A stretch of DNA of 64,000 bases from UBA3775 sp051877895 (lineage in GTDB: Bacteria > Bacillota > Clostridia > Lachnospirales > Lachnospiraceae), in assembly GCA_051877895.1 (NCBI GenBank), contig JBJEJI010000089.1:27966-91965 (forward strand), read 5' to 3'. The position numbers were made by a program, and so were the translations under genes. This document shows positions 1 to 9,061 of the stretch, in pieces; position 1 is the first letter of the stretch, and the number at the start of each line of letters is the position of its first letter. A model generated the notes under the pieces. It did no database searches and was not told where the DNA came from. It saw nothing but the letters and a program-made list of their open reading frames with translations.

Positions 1-2
1 TG

Positions 3-1118
3 GTCAGCATTACCGCAGTATGCCAGTATCTTACCTGGGACCCGATAGGAATGTATAATGGCGTAACCGTTCAGAGTGTGCACCGCATGATTTCCACCAT
101 CGGAAACAGAAATATATATGCCAGCTTTCTTTCTATGATACTGCCTCTGACAATTTACCTCTATATTTCCGGTGACACTCTAAAAAGAAGAGTCATTTAC
201 GGCATTTTCCTTGCCATTGGTTTTGCAGGAGCAATGGCAGGCAACAGCGACAGCGTATATATCGGAGTGACAGCCGGTCTGATTATAATGATTTCTGCAG
301 GCGGACTTTCAGCAACTAATTTAAAAAGAATTACCGGTGCTCTTGCCTGGGCAGGTCTTGGTGACTATCTGATTTTAACTGCCGCTCATATACTCAGAAA
401 TAAGGGTGCGGACATCCGTCCAAGCCAGGGCATAACCGCTTATTTTACCAATCACACTTCTTATTTACTGATAATTTTTCTCATATTGGCAGCCATTTCC
501 GTGCTGATGAATTGCTTTCATAAGGCTCAGATTACTGACAAACCTGCTTTCGGGAAAAAGTTCAGGATTGCCTCTACATCAGTGCTTATTACCGGAATAA
601 CGGGTTTTTTCATCTGGGTTGCAGCCAGCTTTCCGTTCCCTGACGAATTCGGTAGCTTCCGTGGGTTTATATGGCGCCTTGCAATGAAAGACTTCAGCCA
701 TCTGCCTACTTTCAAAAAGCTGTTTGGCTACGGTCCGGAAACCCTGCTAAACATTTACAACCAAAAATATCACGATGAAATGATTGACATAACCGGTGTG
801 ATTTACGATAACGTTCACTGTGAGCCTATGGAATATCTGGTCACCACCGGCATTCTTGGCTTTGCCGCATATATGATTTTGGTTGTCAGCCTGATTGTGC
901 GTCTGTACAAAGCCACCGCTCATGACAAGAATTGTTATTTATATCTGATTCCTGTCTTTGCCTACTTTGCACAGAGCTTCGTAAACATTGCACAGTCTGC
1001 AACCACTCCACTGTTCTTTATTCTTATGGCCATGGGAAGCGGATGTCTTCAGCCCGAAAAGGTTACAAGACTGTGCGCAGAGGATGAGTTTACGGCAGAG
1101 GAACTGCTGGAGGATTAA
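3..1118 (+). CDS. O-antigen ligase / polymerase-like membrane protein (5' end missing)
   Basis: The frame is open from the first bases of the window, so the start lies upstream and only the C-terminal part (about 371 residues) is visible. It is strongly hydrophobic with many membrane segments. The early motif STIGNRNIYASFL resembles the GNPN-like motif of Wzy_C/O-antigen ligase proteins. Near the C-terminus, NVHCEPMEYLVTTGILG matches the conserved H..N/E..L...G..G pattern that follows the large extracellular loop. Such enzymes polymerise or ligate lipid-linked glycans at the outer face of the membrane; in a Gram-positive the substrate would be a capsule or wall polysaccharide, but it cannot be read from the sequence. 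The soluble acidic tail after the last helix is unremarkable. Confidence 0.75.
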   Translation, partial: VSITAVCQYLTWDPIGMYNGVTVQSVHRMISTIGNRNIYASFLSMILPLTIYLYISGDTLKRRVIYGIFLAIGFAGAMAGNSDSVYIGVTAGLIIMISAGGLSATNLKRITGALAWAGLGDYLILTAAHILRNKGADIRPSQGITAYFTNHTSYLLIIFLILAAISVLMNCFHKAQITDKPAFGKKFRIASTSVLITGITGFFIWVAASFPFPDEFGSFRGFIWRLAMKDFSHLPTFKKLFGYGPETLLNIYNQKYHDEMIDITGVIYDNVHCEPMEYLVTTGILGFAAYMILVVSLIVRLYKATAHDKNCYLYLIPVFAYFAQSFVNIAQSATTPLFFILMAMGSGCLQPEKVTRLCAEDEFTAEELLED

Positions 1119-1189
1119 GGATTCAAATTCGCAAACGCTCCGCTTTTTGCGCTTAACAAAAATGTTTATCTTAGATGGAGAAAATAGAT

Positions 1190-1891
1190 ATGAGTATAAT
1201 AACAGAAGAAATCCGCAGGGAACTTTTCTCACTACAGGATGAGGGATATAAAAACTTCCAAAGCAAATTAATTCCTACGGTAAACCCGGACACCGTTATT
1301 GGTGTTCGAACTCCCCGGCTGCGTAAACTGGCAAAGGAATTTGCGGGAAGAGGAGGCATCGATGCTTTCCTTAGTGAACTTCCACATACCTACTATGAAG
1401 AAAATAATGTGCATGGATTTATAATAGAAACAATTAAAGATTATGATTCCTGTGTCAGGGAATTGGACCGTTTTCTTCCATATGTGGATAACTGGGCAAC
1501 CTGTGATTCCATCCGTCCAAAGATTTTTGCCAAAAACAAAGACAGGCTGATTGGTGATATCACCCGCTGGATAAATGCCACTGATACCTACACAATACGC
1601 TTTGGAATCGAGATGCTCATGACATTTTTCCTGGACGATGATTTCAAACCTGAATATGCGGAGATGGTTGCCGCAATTCGTTCAGAAGAATATTATGTAA
1701 ATATGATAATCTCCTGGTATTTTGCTACCGCACTTACAAAACAGTATGATGCAATACTTCCATATGTTGCGGAAAACCGTCTGGATACGTGGACTCATAA
1801 TAAATCCATACAGAAGGCACTTGAAAGCTATCGCATTTCTAAAGAAAAAAAAGATTATTTAAGAACTTTAAAAAGGCGGGATTCCCGGTAA
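1190..1891 (+). CDS. DNA alkylation repair protein, AlkD-like HEAT-repeat family
   Basis: A 233-residue protein. N-terminal features such as IGVRTPRLRKLAKEF and the later VDNWATCDSIRP are typical of the AlkC/AlkD-like HEAT-repeat DNA glycosylases (COG4912), which remove positively charged alkylated bases without flipping them. The residues DNWATCD include the Trp-Asp region used by this family at the DNA. An upstream in-frame ATG exists at 1175, but GGAG at 1177-1180 sits 9 nt before the ATG at 1190, so the later start is preferred. The gene follows the glycan ligase by 71 bp and ends inside its own terminator stem. Substrate specificity is inferred from the family only. Confidence 0.85.
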   Translation: MSIITEEIRRELFSLQDEGYKNFQSKLIPTVNPDTVIGVRTPRLRKLAKEFAGRGGIDAFLSELPHTYYEENNVHGFIIETIKDYDSCVRELDRFLPYVDNWATCDSIRPKIFAKNKDRLIGDITRWINATDTYTIRFGIEMLMTFFLDDDFKPEYAEMVAAIRSEEYYVNMIISWYFATALTKQYDAILPYVAENRLDTWTHNKSIQKALESYRISKEKKDYLRTLKRRDSR

Positions 1892-1914
1892 AGGAATTTC
1901 CGCCTTATTTTTTC
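1873..1914 (+). terminator. bidirectional rho-independent terminator
   Basis: AAGGCGG (1873-1879) pairs with CCGCCTT (1900-1906), with additional GATTCC/GGAATT pairing inside, followed by a T-rich run on the plus strand. The minus strand also reads CCGCCTTTTT after the stem. It overlaps the stop codon of the AlkD-like gene and lies between that gene and the convergent trmB, so it can serve both. Confidence 0.8.
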
Positions 1915-1932
1915 AAAATTTTAAATTTCCTT

Positions 1933-2595
1933 TTACATAGTCCCGTCTTCACCCTGTTTCGGAGGAACTGCCACAAGCCTGCAGATAGGATTTCCCTTTG
2001 CTGAAAACCTCTCCTCATATTCCGTCATAATATTTCCTTCATTATACGGGCTGTTATGCAAATCAAAGGTTACATCTTTAAGTTCCCAGCCGGCTTCTTC
2101 CACAGATTCAAGACTGAAGCGGAACAAATCCACATTATCGGTTTTAAATGCCACATAGCCCTCCGGCTTTAAAAATGTTTTATAACGGGCCATGAAACGT
2201 GTACTGGTAAGTCTTCTCTTGGCATGTCTGTCCTTCGGCCAGGGGTCCGAAAAATTCAGATAAATTCTGTCCACCTCATCTTTATCAAAGAGAGTTTCAA
2301 TATCCTCTGCATCAAAGCGGATGAAAAGAAGATTTGGCAGTTCTGCCAGTTCCTGTTTTTCAACTGCACGGATGAGAACCGAAGAAAACTTTTCTATTCC
2401 GATATAATTTATGTCCGGATTCTGTTCAGCCAGCTTTAAAATAAACTGACCCTTTCCCATGCCTACTTCAATATGAAGAGGATTATTGTTTCCGAAGCTC
2501 TCTCTCCATTTTCCTTTACGGTCCTCCGGATTCTGTACAACGAATCTGCTTTCTGCTATTTCATCCCTTGCTCCGGGTATATTTCTCAGTCTCAT
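1933..2595 (-). CDS. trmB: tRNA (guanine-N7-)-methyltransferase
   Basis: A 220-residue class I SAM methyltransferase that makes m7G46 in the tRNA variable loop. Motif I appears as HIEVGMGKGQF, motif II region as NYIGIEKF, and the family-specific NFSDPWPKDRHAKRR carries the catalytic Asp and the tRNA-contacting basic residues. The C-terminal TEYEERF, which contacts SAM, is also present. Length fits bacterial TrmB. It is separated from the upstream glycosylase gene by a repeat-rich 107-bp spacer. Assignment is firm from motifs. Confidence 0.96.
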   Translation of the reverse strand: MRLRNIPGARDEIAESRFVVQNPEDRKGKWRESFGNNNPLHIEVGMGKGQFILKLAEQNPDINYIGIEKFSSVLIRAVEKQELAELPNLLFIRFDAEDIETLFDKDEVDRIYLNFSDPWPKDRHAKRRLTSTRFMARYKTFLKPEGYVAFKTDNVDLFRFSLESVEEAGWELKDVTFDLHNSPYNEGNIMTEYEERFSAKGNPICRLVAVPPKQGEDGTM

Positions 2596-2612
2596 TTATC
2601 CTCCAATTACCA

Positions 2613-2691
2613 TTTTTCCTGCATTTTCTGCATTTCTGCTGCTTTTTTCTCTGCTTTTTTCTCCGCATTTTTTCTGCATTTCTGCTGCTTT
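2613..2691. repeat. short direct repeats between the glycosylase gene and trmB
   Basis: A 22-bp sequence (TTTTCTGCATTTCTGCTGCT plus TT) occurs exactly at 2624-2645 and 2670-2691, a 46-bp period, with related fragments between and before the copies. The tract is pyrimidine-rich on the plus strand. It fills almost the whole spacer upstream of trmB, so its purine-rich complement would be in the trmB leader if the genes are co-transcribed. No function is evident. Confidence 0.7.
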
Positions 2692-2702
2692 ATACTGTTA
2701 TT

Positions 2703-3482
2703 TCAGCTTTGTTTCTCTGAACCCGCTCCGCTTCTTTCATAAAAGAATGTTACCTGCTGGTAATATCCTGCATTAGGGTCATTCACCCACAATGGGGGCT
2801 GTCCATCATAGTGATTTTCAAACACCTTTTTCATCCATGTATCCACCGGGCAGCAATCCATATGATGCATGCCGAACAGAAGAATACAATTTGCCACCTT
2901 GGCACCTATTCCGCATATGTCCGTAAGCTGACCATAAGCCTTTTTCATATCGGAATCAAAATCAAGCTTTCTGTTTCCGTCATGTAGCTCTTCAAGCAGC
3001 GTCACCAGATATCTGTCACGATAGCCAAGTCCGCATTCTGAAAGACGGGCTCTTTCTTCATACAGTTCATCTGCATCCGGAAAGCTTTCTCTTCCGTTTC
3101 TTATGGCATTTAGGGATTTTGTAATCCGGGGGATATTATTATTCTGGCTGACAATAAAAGATATTACCGTTTCCCATAAATCCTGATTAAGTATGCGAAT
3201 TCCTCTGCCGTAATCCAGAGCCTCATTCAGGTACGGATCGGCAGGAAATGCTTTCTCTATCTGACCGTAATCTGTTTCAAGATCAAAATAGTGCTCCCAG
3301 TATACCTCATCCTCCGCCGGGCATTCAAAGAGTGCACCATAATCGGTCTGTGTTGCATTAAGCATATGCTTTCCGCTGACAATTCTGTATTTTCCGGGTT
3401 CAGTCACATTCCAGCCCATGAGTACCTGTCCGCTTTCATGGATTTTTTTCAAATCCAGATGTGAACATCTTATTTCCTTCAT
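2703..3482 (-). CDS. DNA glycosylase, OGG1-type (8-oxoguanine DNA glycosylase/lyase)
   Basis: A 259-residue protein with an N-terminal OGG-like domain and a C-terminal HhH-GPD core. The hairpin ICGIGAKVANCILLFG carries the Lys expected to form the Schiff base, and CPVDTWMKKV supplies the catalytic Asp, the same arrangement as human OGG1. ETVISFIVSQNNNI is the conserved helix before the hairpin-helix-hairpin motif. The expected activity is excision of 8-oxoguanine followed by beta-elimination at the abasic site. The start is supported by GGGAG upstream. Together with the AlkD-like protein it forms a small base-excision repair neighbourhood. Confidence 0.9.
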   Translation of the reverse strand: MKEIRCSHLDLKKIHESGQVLMGWNVTEPGKYRIVSGKHMLNATQTDYGALFECPAEDEVYWEHYFDLETDYGQIEKAFPADPYLNEALDYGRGIRILNQDLWETVISFIVSQNNNIPRITKSLNAIRNGRESFPDADELYEERARLSECGLGYRDRYLVTLLEELHDGNRKLDFDSDMKKAYGQLTDICGIGAKVANCILLFGMHHMDCCPVDTWMKKVFENHYDGQPPLWVNDPNAGYYQQVTFFYERSGAGSEKQS

Positions 3483-3515
3483 CTCTGTCTCCCTGCCAAT
3501 AACACTATTATCTGC

Positions 3516-3869
3516 TTACTTTTCTTCTATTTCCATGTTTTCCACATAGAATTCCCTGCCGGTGTGCATGTCATATTCCAGACTGCCACAGCCGGGACAT
3601 GCCACGTCGCTGCCGGAAAGGTCCATTGGGAAAATTTCCCCACATTTTCTGCATCGAAAACTGATTGGCAGCTTTGTAATGTTAAGCTTAGCTCCCTCAA
3701 GCGGCGTACCTTTTGCCAGCTCATCCATATATTTCTGGAGCCATGCCTCCTCGTAATCGTTCATGCCGCCCATAACCAGATTCACTGCCCTTATGCATTT
3801 CATGGTATTTTCATCAAAGCGGGTAAGAACTGTTTTTACAAGACTTTTTGTAATGGATAACTCATGCAT
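3516..3869 (-). CDS. hypA: hydrogenase maturation nickel metallochaperone HypA
   Basis: A 117-residue protein starting with Met-His-Glu, the N-terminal Ni(II)-binding motif of HypA, followed by the typical LSITKSLV. A C-terminal zinc ribbon with two CxxC pairs (CRKC and CPGC) is visible. HypA works with HypB to load nickel into [NiFe]-hydrogenase. No hydrogenase structural gene or other hyp gene occurs in this window, so its client is elsewhere or it has another nickel role. It lies 5 bp downstream of map and 33 bp upstream of the glycosylase gene, suggesting one transcript. Confidence 0.92.
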   Translation of the reverse strand: MHELSITKSLVKTVLTRFDENTMKCIRAVNLVMGGMNDYEEAWLQKYMDELAKGTPLEGAKLNITKLPISFRCRKCGEIFPMDLSGSDVACPGCGSLEYDMHTGREFYVENMEIEEK

Positions 3870-3874
3870 ATCGC

Positions 3875-4747
3875 TTACCAGGAAATCAGTTCATAACCAT
3901 CTTCGGTTACAACCAGCTGTACTTCCCACTGTGCGGAAGGAGTCCCATCCTCAGTGTAAATTGTCCAGCCGTTTTCCTCATCCTGAACAATATCCGGATC
4001 ACCCATATTAACCATAGGCTCAATTGTAAACATAAGTCCCGGCACCATTAACATTTCTGTGTTTGGACGGCTTACAAAGCTTACCCATGGGTCCTCATGG
4101 AACTGAAGTCCGATTCCATGTCCGCCGATTTCGCGTACTACAGAATAACCGCATTCCTTACAGAACTGATTAATTGCATTGCCCATATCTCCCAGACATT
4201 TCCAAGGCTTAACCTCTTTCAGTCCGATTTCAATACTCTTCTTTACATCTTCAACCAGCTTTTTCTTTTCAGCACTTACGTTACCAATCATGAACATTCT
4301 GGAAGAATCGGAATAATAACCGTTATAAATAGTAGAACAGTCTACATTAATAATGTCACCATCCTTAAGAATTTCATTTTCATCAGGTATTCCGTGACAA
4401 ACTATATCATTAATTGAAGTGCATACGCTCTTTGGGAAGCCCTCATAGCCAAGTGGTGCAGGAATTCCTCCCATTTCAAGTGTTTTTTCATGAACCAGTT
4501 TATCGATATCCGCAGTGGACATACCTTCATGTATGTTTTCTCCAACATAATCCAAAACCGCAATGTTGATTTTTGCACTTTCCTTTATCTTTTCAATCTG
4601 CTCAGGAGTTTTAATCAGCTTATGGGAAGGAACTTCGTATCCCATTCTTTTATATTCCTTCAGCTTGTTATCAAAGCTTTCATGACAAACCTTATATTTT
4701 TTGCCGCAACCACACCAGCACGGATCATTTCTTCCGATTTTTAACAT
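3875..4747 (-). CDS. map: type I methionine aminopeptidase with N-terminal SEC-C zinc motif
   Basis: A 290-residue enzyme that removes the initiator Met. Residues 1-25 form a SEC-C motif (NDPCWCGCGKKYKVCH), a small zinc-binding module also found at the SecA C-terminus. The catalytic domain carries the five metal ligands in order: Asp in NVDCS, Asp in YYSDSS, His in GHGIGLQFHEDP, Glu in FTIEPM and Glu in QWEVQLVV. SEC-C-bearing Map variants are common in Clostridia and usually coexist with the shorter ribosomal-operon copy; that second copy is not in this window. Expected to act on nascent chains at the ribosome. Confidence 0.95.
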   Translation of the reverse strand: MLKIGRNDPCWCGCGKKYKVCHESFDNKLKEYKRMGYEVPSHKLIKTPEQIEKIKESAKINIAVLDYVGENIHEGMSTADIDKLVHEKTLEMGGIPAPLGYEGFPKSVCTSINDIVCHGIPDENEILKDGDIINVDCSTIYNGYYSDSSRMFMIGNVSAEKKKLVEDVKKSIEIGLKEVKPWKCLGDMGNAINQFCKECGYSVVREIGGHGIGLQFHEDPWVSFVSRPNTEMLMVPGLMFTIEPMVNMGDPDIVQDEENGWTIYTEDGTPSAQWEVQLVVTEDGYELISW

Positions 4748-4902
4748 GTGAAACCTCCAATTCGGGATTCTGTTTTTATTTTTGAAGCAAACTCCCGCTC
4801 CTTTTGGAAATGGATAGTATGCCTATAACATTTTACGACCTGTTCCTGTCTAATGCCACTTATTACAGTATACCAAATTTAAATTTAATTGCAAGCATGG
4901 TA

Positions 4903-6792
4903 TTATTCTAATTCAAAAGCACCTGTATAAAGCTGATAATATGTTCCCTTCTCTTCAATCAGCTTCTCATGATTTCCCCTTTCAATAATGTTTCCGTGGT
5001 CTAATACCATAATCACATCTGAGTTCTGCACTGTTGAAAGCCTGTGTGCAATTACAAAAACGGTACGTCCGTTCATAAGATTATCCATACCATCCTGAAC
5101 CAGGGCTTCTGTTCTTGTATCAATAGAGGATGTTGCCTCATCCAGTATCATAACAGGCGGATTGGATACGGCCGCACGTGCAATGGATATGAGCTGACGC
5201 TGTCCCTGTGAAAGACCGCTGCCGTCTCCTTCCAGTACAGTTTCATAGCCCTGTGGAAGCATACGTATAAATCCATCCGCATTGGCAAGGCCGGCTGCGG
5301 CAATACAATCTTCGTCTGTTGCATTTGGATTTCCGTATCGGATATTTTCCATTACTGTTCCGGTAAACAGATTAACATCCTGAAGCACGACGCCAAGGGA
5401 ACGTCTCAAATCCGCCTTCTTTATTTTATTTATGTTTATTCCATCATATCGGATTTTTCCGTCAGCAATATCATAAAACCGGTTAATCAGGTTGGTGATG
5501 GTTGTCTTTCCGGCTCCTGTAGCGCCTACAAATGCCACCTTCTGTCCCGGCTCCGCATAAAGCGTAATATCATGCAGAACTTCTTTCTCTGGAACATAAC
5601 CGAAATCCACATGATCTAAAACCACCCTGCCTGTAAGCTTTGTGTAAGTAAGGGTTCCGTCATGATGCGGATGCTTCCATGCCCACATTCCGGTTGATTC
5701 TTTAGTTTCCACAATTTTCCCATTAACTTCTTTTGCGTTAACAAGAGTTACATAGCCCTCATCGGTTTCCGGCTCTTCATCCATAAACGCGAAAATCCGG
5801 GATGCACCGGCAAGTGCCGTAATAATTGAATTAAACTGGTTGGATATCTGGGCAATTGGGTTGGTAAAATTCCTGGAAAGGGTCAGAAATGAAGCAAGCA
5901 TACCAACTGTCATGCAATTTGTTCCTGCCAGACCAAGATTTGTAACTCCGGCAATAGCCATATATGCTCCAAGCACGGCAATTATAACATATTGGACATA
6001 TCCCAGGGCATTCATCATTGGCATCATGGAGTTGGCATGTCCATTGGCACCGGTTGCACTTTCCGCCCATGCCATATTCCTTTTGCGAAGCTCCTGCTTA
6101 GCCTGTTCTTCATGACAGAAAACCTTTATTACCTTCTGTCCGTTAACCATCTCCTCCACATATCCGTTCACATCCGCAAGAGTCTGCTGCTGCCTGATAA
6201 AATAATATCCAATTTTACCTGTAATGCGTTTAACAAGCTGCAATATAAGGATTATGGAAACCACTGCCACAATTGTTAGCCATACGCTGATATAAAGCAT
6301 GCAGCAAAATACAGCCACAATGGTAAATACAGATGAAATAAGCTGTGCCATAGACTGGGCAATCATCTGCCTGAGTGTATCCGTGTCGTTGGTATATAGA
6401 CTCATTGTATCCCCGTGGGTATGGGTATCAAAATAACGTACCGGCAGTTTCTGCATTTTTTCAAACATATCGTCACGGATCTTCTTTAAAGTTCCCTGAG
6501 CGATGCTTACCATAACGCGGTTATAAATCAAAGTAGCGATTATACCCACAAGATATACTACTGCGATTACTATAAGTGCTTTTATGAGACCGGTAAACAC
6601 CGGATTATTTTCGCCCAGAAGGGGAACGATATAGCTGTCAATCAGAACCTGTAAAAACATAGATGAAGCTGCACTTGCCACTGCGCTTAAAAGAATACAT
6701 ATAATAACAATTACCAGCCTGCCTCTGTATTCTTTCATATATGAGAGCAGCCTTTTCACCGTACCCGGCTTAAATTCCATTGCTTTATTCAT
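4903..6792 (-). CDS. ABC exporter half-transporter, catalytically complete subunit
   Basis: A 629-residue ABCB-type half transporter with six membrane helices and a C-terminal ATPase. Walker A is GATGAGKTT (about residues 422-430), the signature is LSQGQ (527-531), Walker B ends in ILDE with catalytic Glu552, and the switch His is His583 in VIAHRLS. An insertion of about 40 residues before the ATPase (His/Trp-rich, around 365-390) is unusual. A longer open frame begins at 6876, but AAAGGAG lies just before the ATG at 6790-6792 and this ATG overlaps the stop of the upstream subunit by 8 bp, so coupled translation is expected. It pairs with the degenerate subunit encoded upstream to form a heterodimeric multidrug-type exporter. 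Confidence 0.92.
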   Translation of the reverse strand: MNKAMEFKPGTVKRLLSYMKEYRGRLVIVIICILLSAVASAASSMFLQVLIDSYIVPLLGENNPVFTGLIKALIVIAVVYLVGIIATLIYNRVMVSIAQGTLKKIRDDMFEKMQKLPVRYFDTHTHGDTMSLYTNDTDTLRQMIAQSMAQLISSVFTIVAVFCCMLYISVWLTIVAVVSIILILQLVKRITGKIGYYFIRQQQTLADVNGYVEEMVNGQKVIKVFCHEEQAKQELRKRNMAWAESATGANGHANSMMPMMNALGYVQYVIIAVLGAYMAIAGVTNLGLAGTNCMTVGMLASFLTLSRNFTNPIAQISNQFNSIITALAGASRIFAFMDEEPETDEGYVTLVNAKEVNGKIVETKESTGMWAWKHPHHDGTLTYTKLTGRVVLDHVDFGYVPEKEVLHDITLYAEPGQKVAFVGATGAGKTTITNLINRFYDIADGKIRYDGININKIKKADLRRSLGVVLQDVNLFTGTVMENIRYGNPNATDEDCIAAAGLANADGFIRMLPQGYETVLEGDGSGLSQGQRQLISIARAAVSNPPVMILDEATSSIDTRTEALVQDGMDNLMNGRTVFVIAHRLSTVQNSDVIMVLDHGNIIERGNHEKLIEEKGTYYQLYTGAFELE

Positions 6793-8533
6793 TCCGTTCT
6801 CCTTTCTGCTGGGATTCATATACCTGGCGATATATTTCACAATCTTTAATAAGCTGCTCATGCTTCCCCCGGGCAACTATCCGTCCGTCATCCATGACAA
6901 TGATCTGATCCGCATGCTGCACCGAACTGATTCGCTGTGCAATTATGATCTTTGTTGTATCCGGAATATATTCTGCAAAAGATTTTCGGATTTCTGCATC
7001 TGTTTTGGTGTCTACGGCACTGGTGGAATCGTCCAAAATCAACACTTTCGGCTTCTTTAGCAAGGCACGTGCAATACAAAGTCTCTGCTTCTGACCTCCG
7101 GAAACATTGCTTCCACCCTGTTCGATATAGGTGTCATAACCATCAGGAAAGCTTTCAACAAATTCAGCTGCACAGGCAAGCTGACAAGCATGCTTTATTT
7201 CCTCATCAGTGGCATTTTCATTACCCCATCTAAGATTTTCCTTTATTGTTCCCGAGAACAATTCATTTTTCTGAAGCACCATGGCCACAGAATTTCGAAG
7301 CGTATCAAGATCATAATTCCGCACATCCACTCCGCCAAGAAAAAGACAACCTTTCGTTACGTCATAAAGTCGTGGAATCAGCTGTACAAGACTTGATTTG
7401 GAAGAACCGGTTCCGCCAATAATTCCCACTGTTTCACCGGATGCAATATTTAAGTTAATATTATCAAGTACCTTTTTGTCAGCTTTTGACGCATAAACAA
7501 AATCCACATTCTGAAAGGATATCTCTCCGTTCTTTACTTCCATAACAGGATTTTCAGGATTGAAAATGTGGGTCTTTTCCGCTAATATCTCAGCAATTCG
7601 TGATGCTGAGGAACTGGCAATGGTAATCATGGCAAATACCATGGAAAGCATCATTAAGCTTGTAAGAATCTGAATGGCATAAGTAATAAGCGCCGTTAAA
7701 TCACCGGTTGTAAGTCCCAAAGCCGGATTATTTCCGCTTACAACAATTGCCTTGGCACCAATCCATGAAATAAGAATCATGCATCCATACATAAAGAACT
7801 GCATTATCGGCGAGTTAAATGCCAACAGCTTTTCACCCTTTGAAAATTCCTCATATATATTCTGAGAAATTCCTTTAAACTTATCTGTTTCATATTCTTC
7901 ACGGTTAAAAGATTTTACGACACGAATTCCACGGACATTTTCCTGTACTACGTTGTTAAGCTTGTCATAGGTTTTAAATACCCTTCCAAAAATTGGATTT
8001 ACTTTTTTAACTATCATGATAAGAGCCACAGCCATCAATGGAATCACTATCAGGAAAATAAGTGCAATCTTAACATTAATCCTGAAAGATACAATCATCG
8101 AAAAAAGCATCATCACAGGTCCCCGCACCGCCATACGAATAATCATCTGATATGCATTCTGAATGTTGGTTACGTCCGTTGTCAGTCTGGTTACAATGGA
8201 TGCTGTCGAATATTTATCAATATTTGAAAAAGCAAAGGTCTGTACATTGTCATACATGTCCTGTCTGAGATTGGCGGCAAAGCCTACCGATGTTTTTGCT
8301 CCTATGTGCGCAGAAAGCACTCCGGTTACAAGCTGTAGCAATGCAAAAACCAGAAGTACAAATCCATACTTCCAAACTGCACTCATTCTTTCCTTCTCAA
8401 TCCCGAAATCAATTAAATTTGACATGCACAACGGAATAACAATTTCAAAAAACACTTCCAGAACAGAAAGTGCTATTGTAACTATTGAGCCTTTTTTATT
8501 TCCCCGAAGGCTCTTTGCAAGTGTTTTTAACAT
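6785..8533 (-). CDS. ABC exporter half-transporter, degenerate-site subunit
   Basis: A 582-residue ABCB-type protein with six helices and an ATPase domain. Walker A is GGTGSSKSS (373-381, Ser replacing the usual Gly), the signature is VSGGQ (477-481), Walker B is VLILDD with Asp502 where the catalytic Glu is expected, and the switch position is Gln533 (IIAQRIS) in place of His. This is the pattern of the non-hydrolysing site in heterodimeric exporters such as TM287/288, LmrCD and BmrCD. It is the first gene of the exporter operon, preceded by an AGGAGG site and by a promoter carrying the MarR-type palindrome. The substrate is unknown. Confidence 0.92.
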   Translation of the reverse strand: MLKTLAKSLRGNKKGSIVTIALSVLEVFFEIVIPLCMSNLIDFGIEKERMSAVWKYGFVLLVFALLQLVTGVLSAHIGAKTSVGFAANLRQDMYDNVQTFAFSNIDKYSTASIVTRLTTDVTNIQNAYQMIIRMAVRGPVMMLFSMIVSFRINVKIALIFLIVIPLMAVALIMIVKKVNPIFGRVFKTYDKLNNVVQENVRGIRVVKSFNREEYETDKFKGISQNIYEEFSKGEKLLAFNSPIMQFFMYGCMILISWIGAKAIVVSGNNPALGLTTGDLTALITYAIQILTSLMMLSMVFAMITIASSSASRIAEILAEKTHIFNPENPVMEVKNGEISFQNVDFVYASKADKKVLDNINLNIASGETVGIIGGTGSSKSSLVQLIPRLYDVTKGCLFLGGVDVRNYDLDTLRNSVAMVLQKNELFSGTIKENLRWGNENATDEEIKHACQLACAAEFVESFPDGYDTYIEQGGSNVSGGQKQRLCIARALLKKPKVLILDDSTSAVDTKTDAEIRKSFAEYIPDTTKIIIAQRISSVQHADQIIVMDDGRIVARGKHEQLIKDCEIYRQVYESQQKGERNE

Positions 8534-8559
8534 GATTTTTCCTCCTGTTACTATTATTT

Positions 8560-8591
8560 ATTATAGGAAAAATGTAGCACGCTACACTTTT
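8560..8591 (-). promoter_or_regulatory. exporter promoter with MarR-type operator
   Basis: Read on the minus strand, a TATAAT -10 (8560-8565) follows directly on a palindrome with arms TGTAGC/GCTACA around a 2-bp centre (core 8573-8586, 10 of 11 matching positions in each extended arm, 8568-8591). The palindrome covers the region where RNA polymerase would contact the spacer and -35, consistent with repression. The same 14-bp core occurs at the marR promoter. Confidence 0.8.
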
Positions 8592-8623
8592 GAATTTAAG
8601 TTTTGCCGGTTTCCCGGCAAATA

Positions 8624-9046
8624 TTATTCTATATTTCTAAATACCAGCATTAACATTCTTTCAAGTTCATCCGCTTCTTCTTTCGTCAGTCCACCTATCA
8701 TTTTCATTTCCATGGTCTGAATGGTATCCTCCATGTCCTGACTGACAGCCTGGGCTTTTTTTGTGAGACGAACCATTTTGTTTCGCTTATCCTCAGGACT
8801 TAACCAACAGTCAACAAGCCCATGCTTTTCCATTCTGGAAACAATTCCCGCTGCAGTGGCATGAGTTACTTCCAAGAACATTTCTATTTCTTTTTGCGAT
8901 GCGGTTTTGTTTTCGTGATTATTAAGGAAACCCAACACACGGCTCTGAGAAAGCGTAATGTCATGTTCTTTTAAATCTGCATCCGCCTTGACTTTAATCT
9001 TGTCGTTAATGGATTTAATCAAAAAACCCAGTTTTCTTTCTACCAT
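8624..9046 (-). CDS. MarR-family transcriptional repressor of the ABC exporter
   Basis: A 140-residue winged-helix protein. The recognition region THATAAGIVSRMEKHGLV and the wing SPEDKRNKMVRLT are classic MarR features, and the flanking helices would form the dimer interface. It starts behind AAAGGAG and lies 90 bp upstream of the exporter genes on the same strand. The identical palindromes at its own promoter and at the exporter promoter indicate autoregulation and control of the exporter. The inducing ligand, possibly an exporter substrate, is unknown. The family call is firm; the regulatory circuit is inferred from the operator pair. Confidence 0.92.
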   Translation of the reverse strand: MVERKLGFLIKSINDKIKVKADADLKEHDITLSQSRVLGFLNNHENKTASQKEIEMFLEVTHATAAGIVSRMEKHGLVDCWLSPEDKRNKMVRLTKKAQAVSQDMEDTIQTMEMKMIGGLTKEEADELERMLMLVFRNIE

Positions 9047-9061
9047 GACATTTTCTCCTTT

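Noticed and set aside
2473..2776. Two plus-strand frames rich in Phe/Leu/Ser opposite trmB and the spacer repeats
   Set aside because: They are antisense to trmB and to simple repeats, with no ribosome site.
6793..6876. Longer N-terminus for the second ABC subunit
   Set aside because: It would overlap the upstream gene by 92 bp without a ribosome site, while AAAGGAG supports the ATG at 6792.
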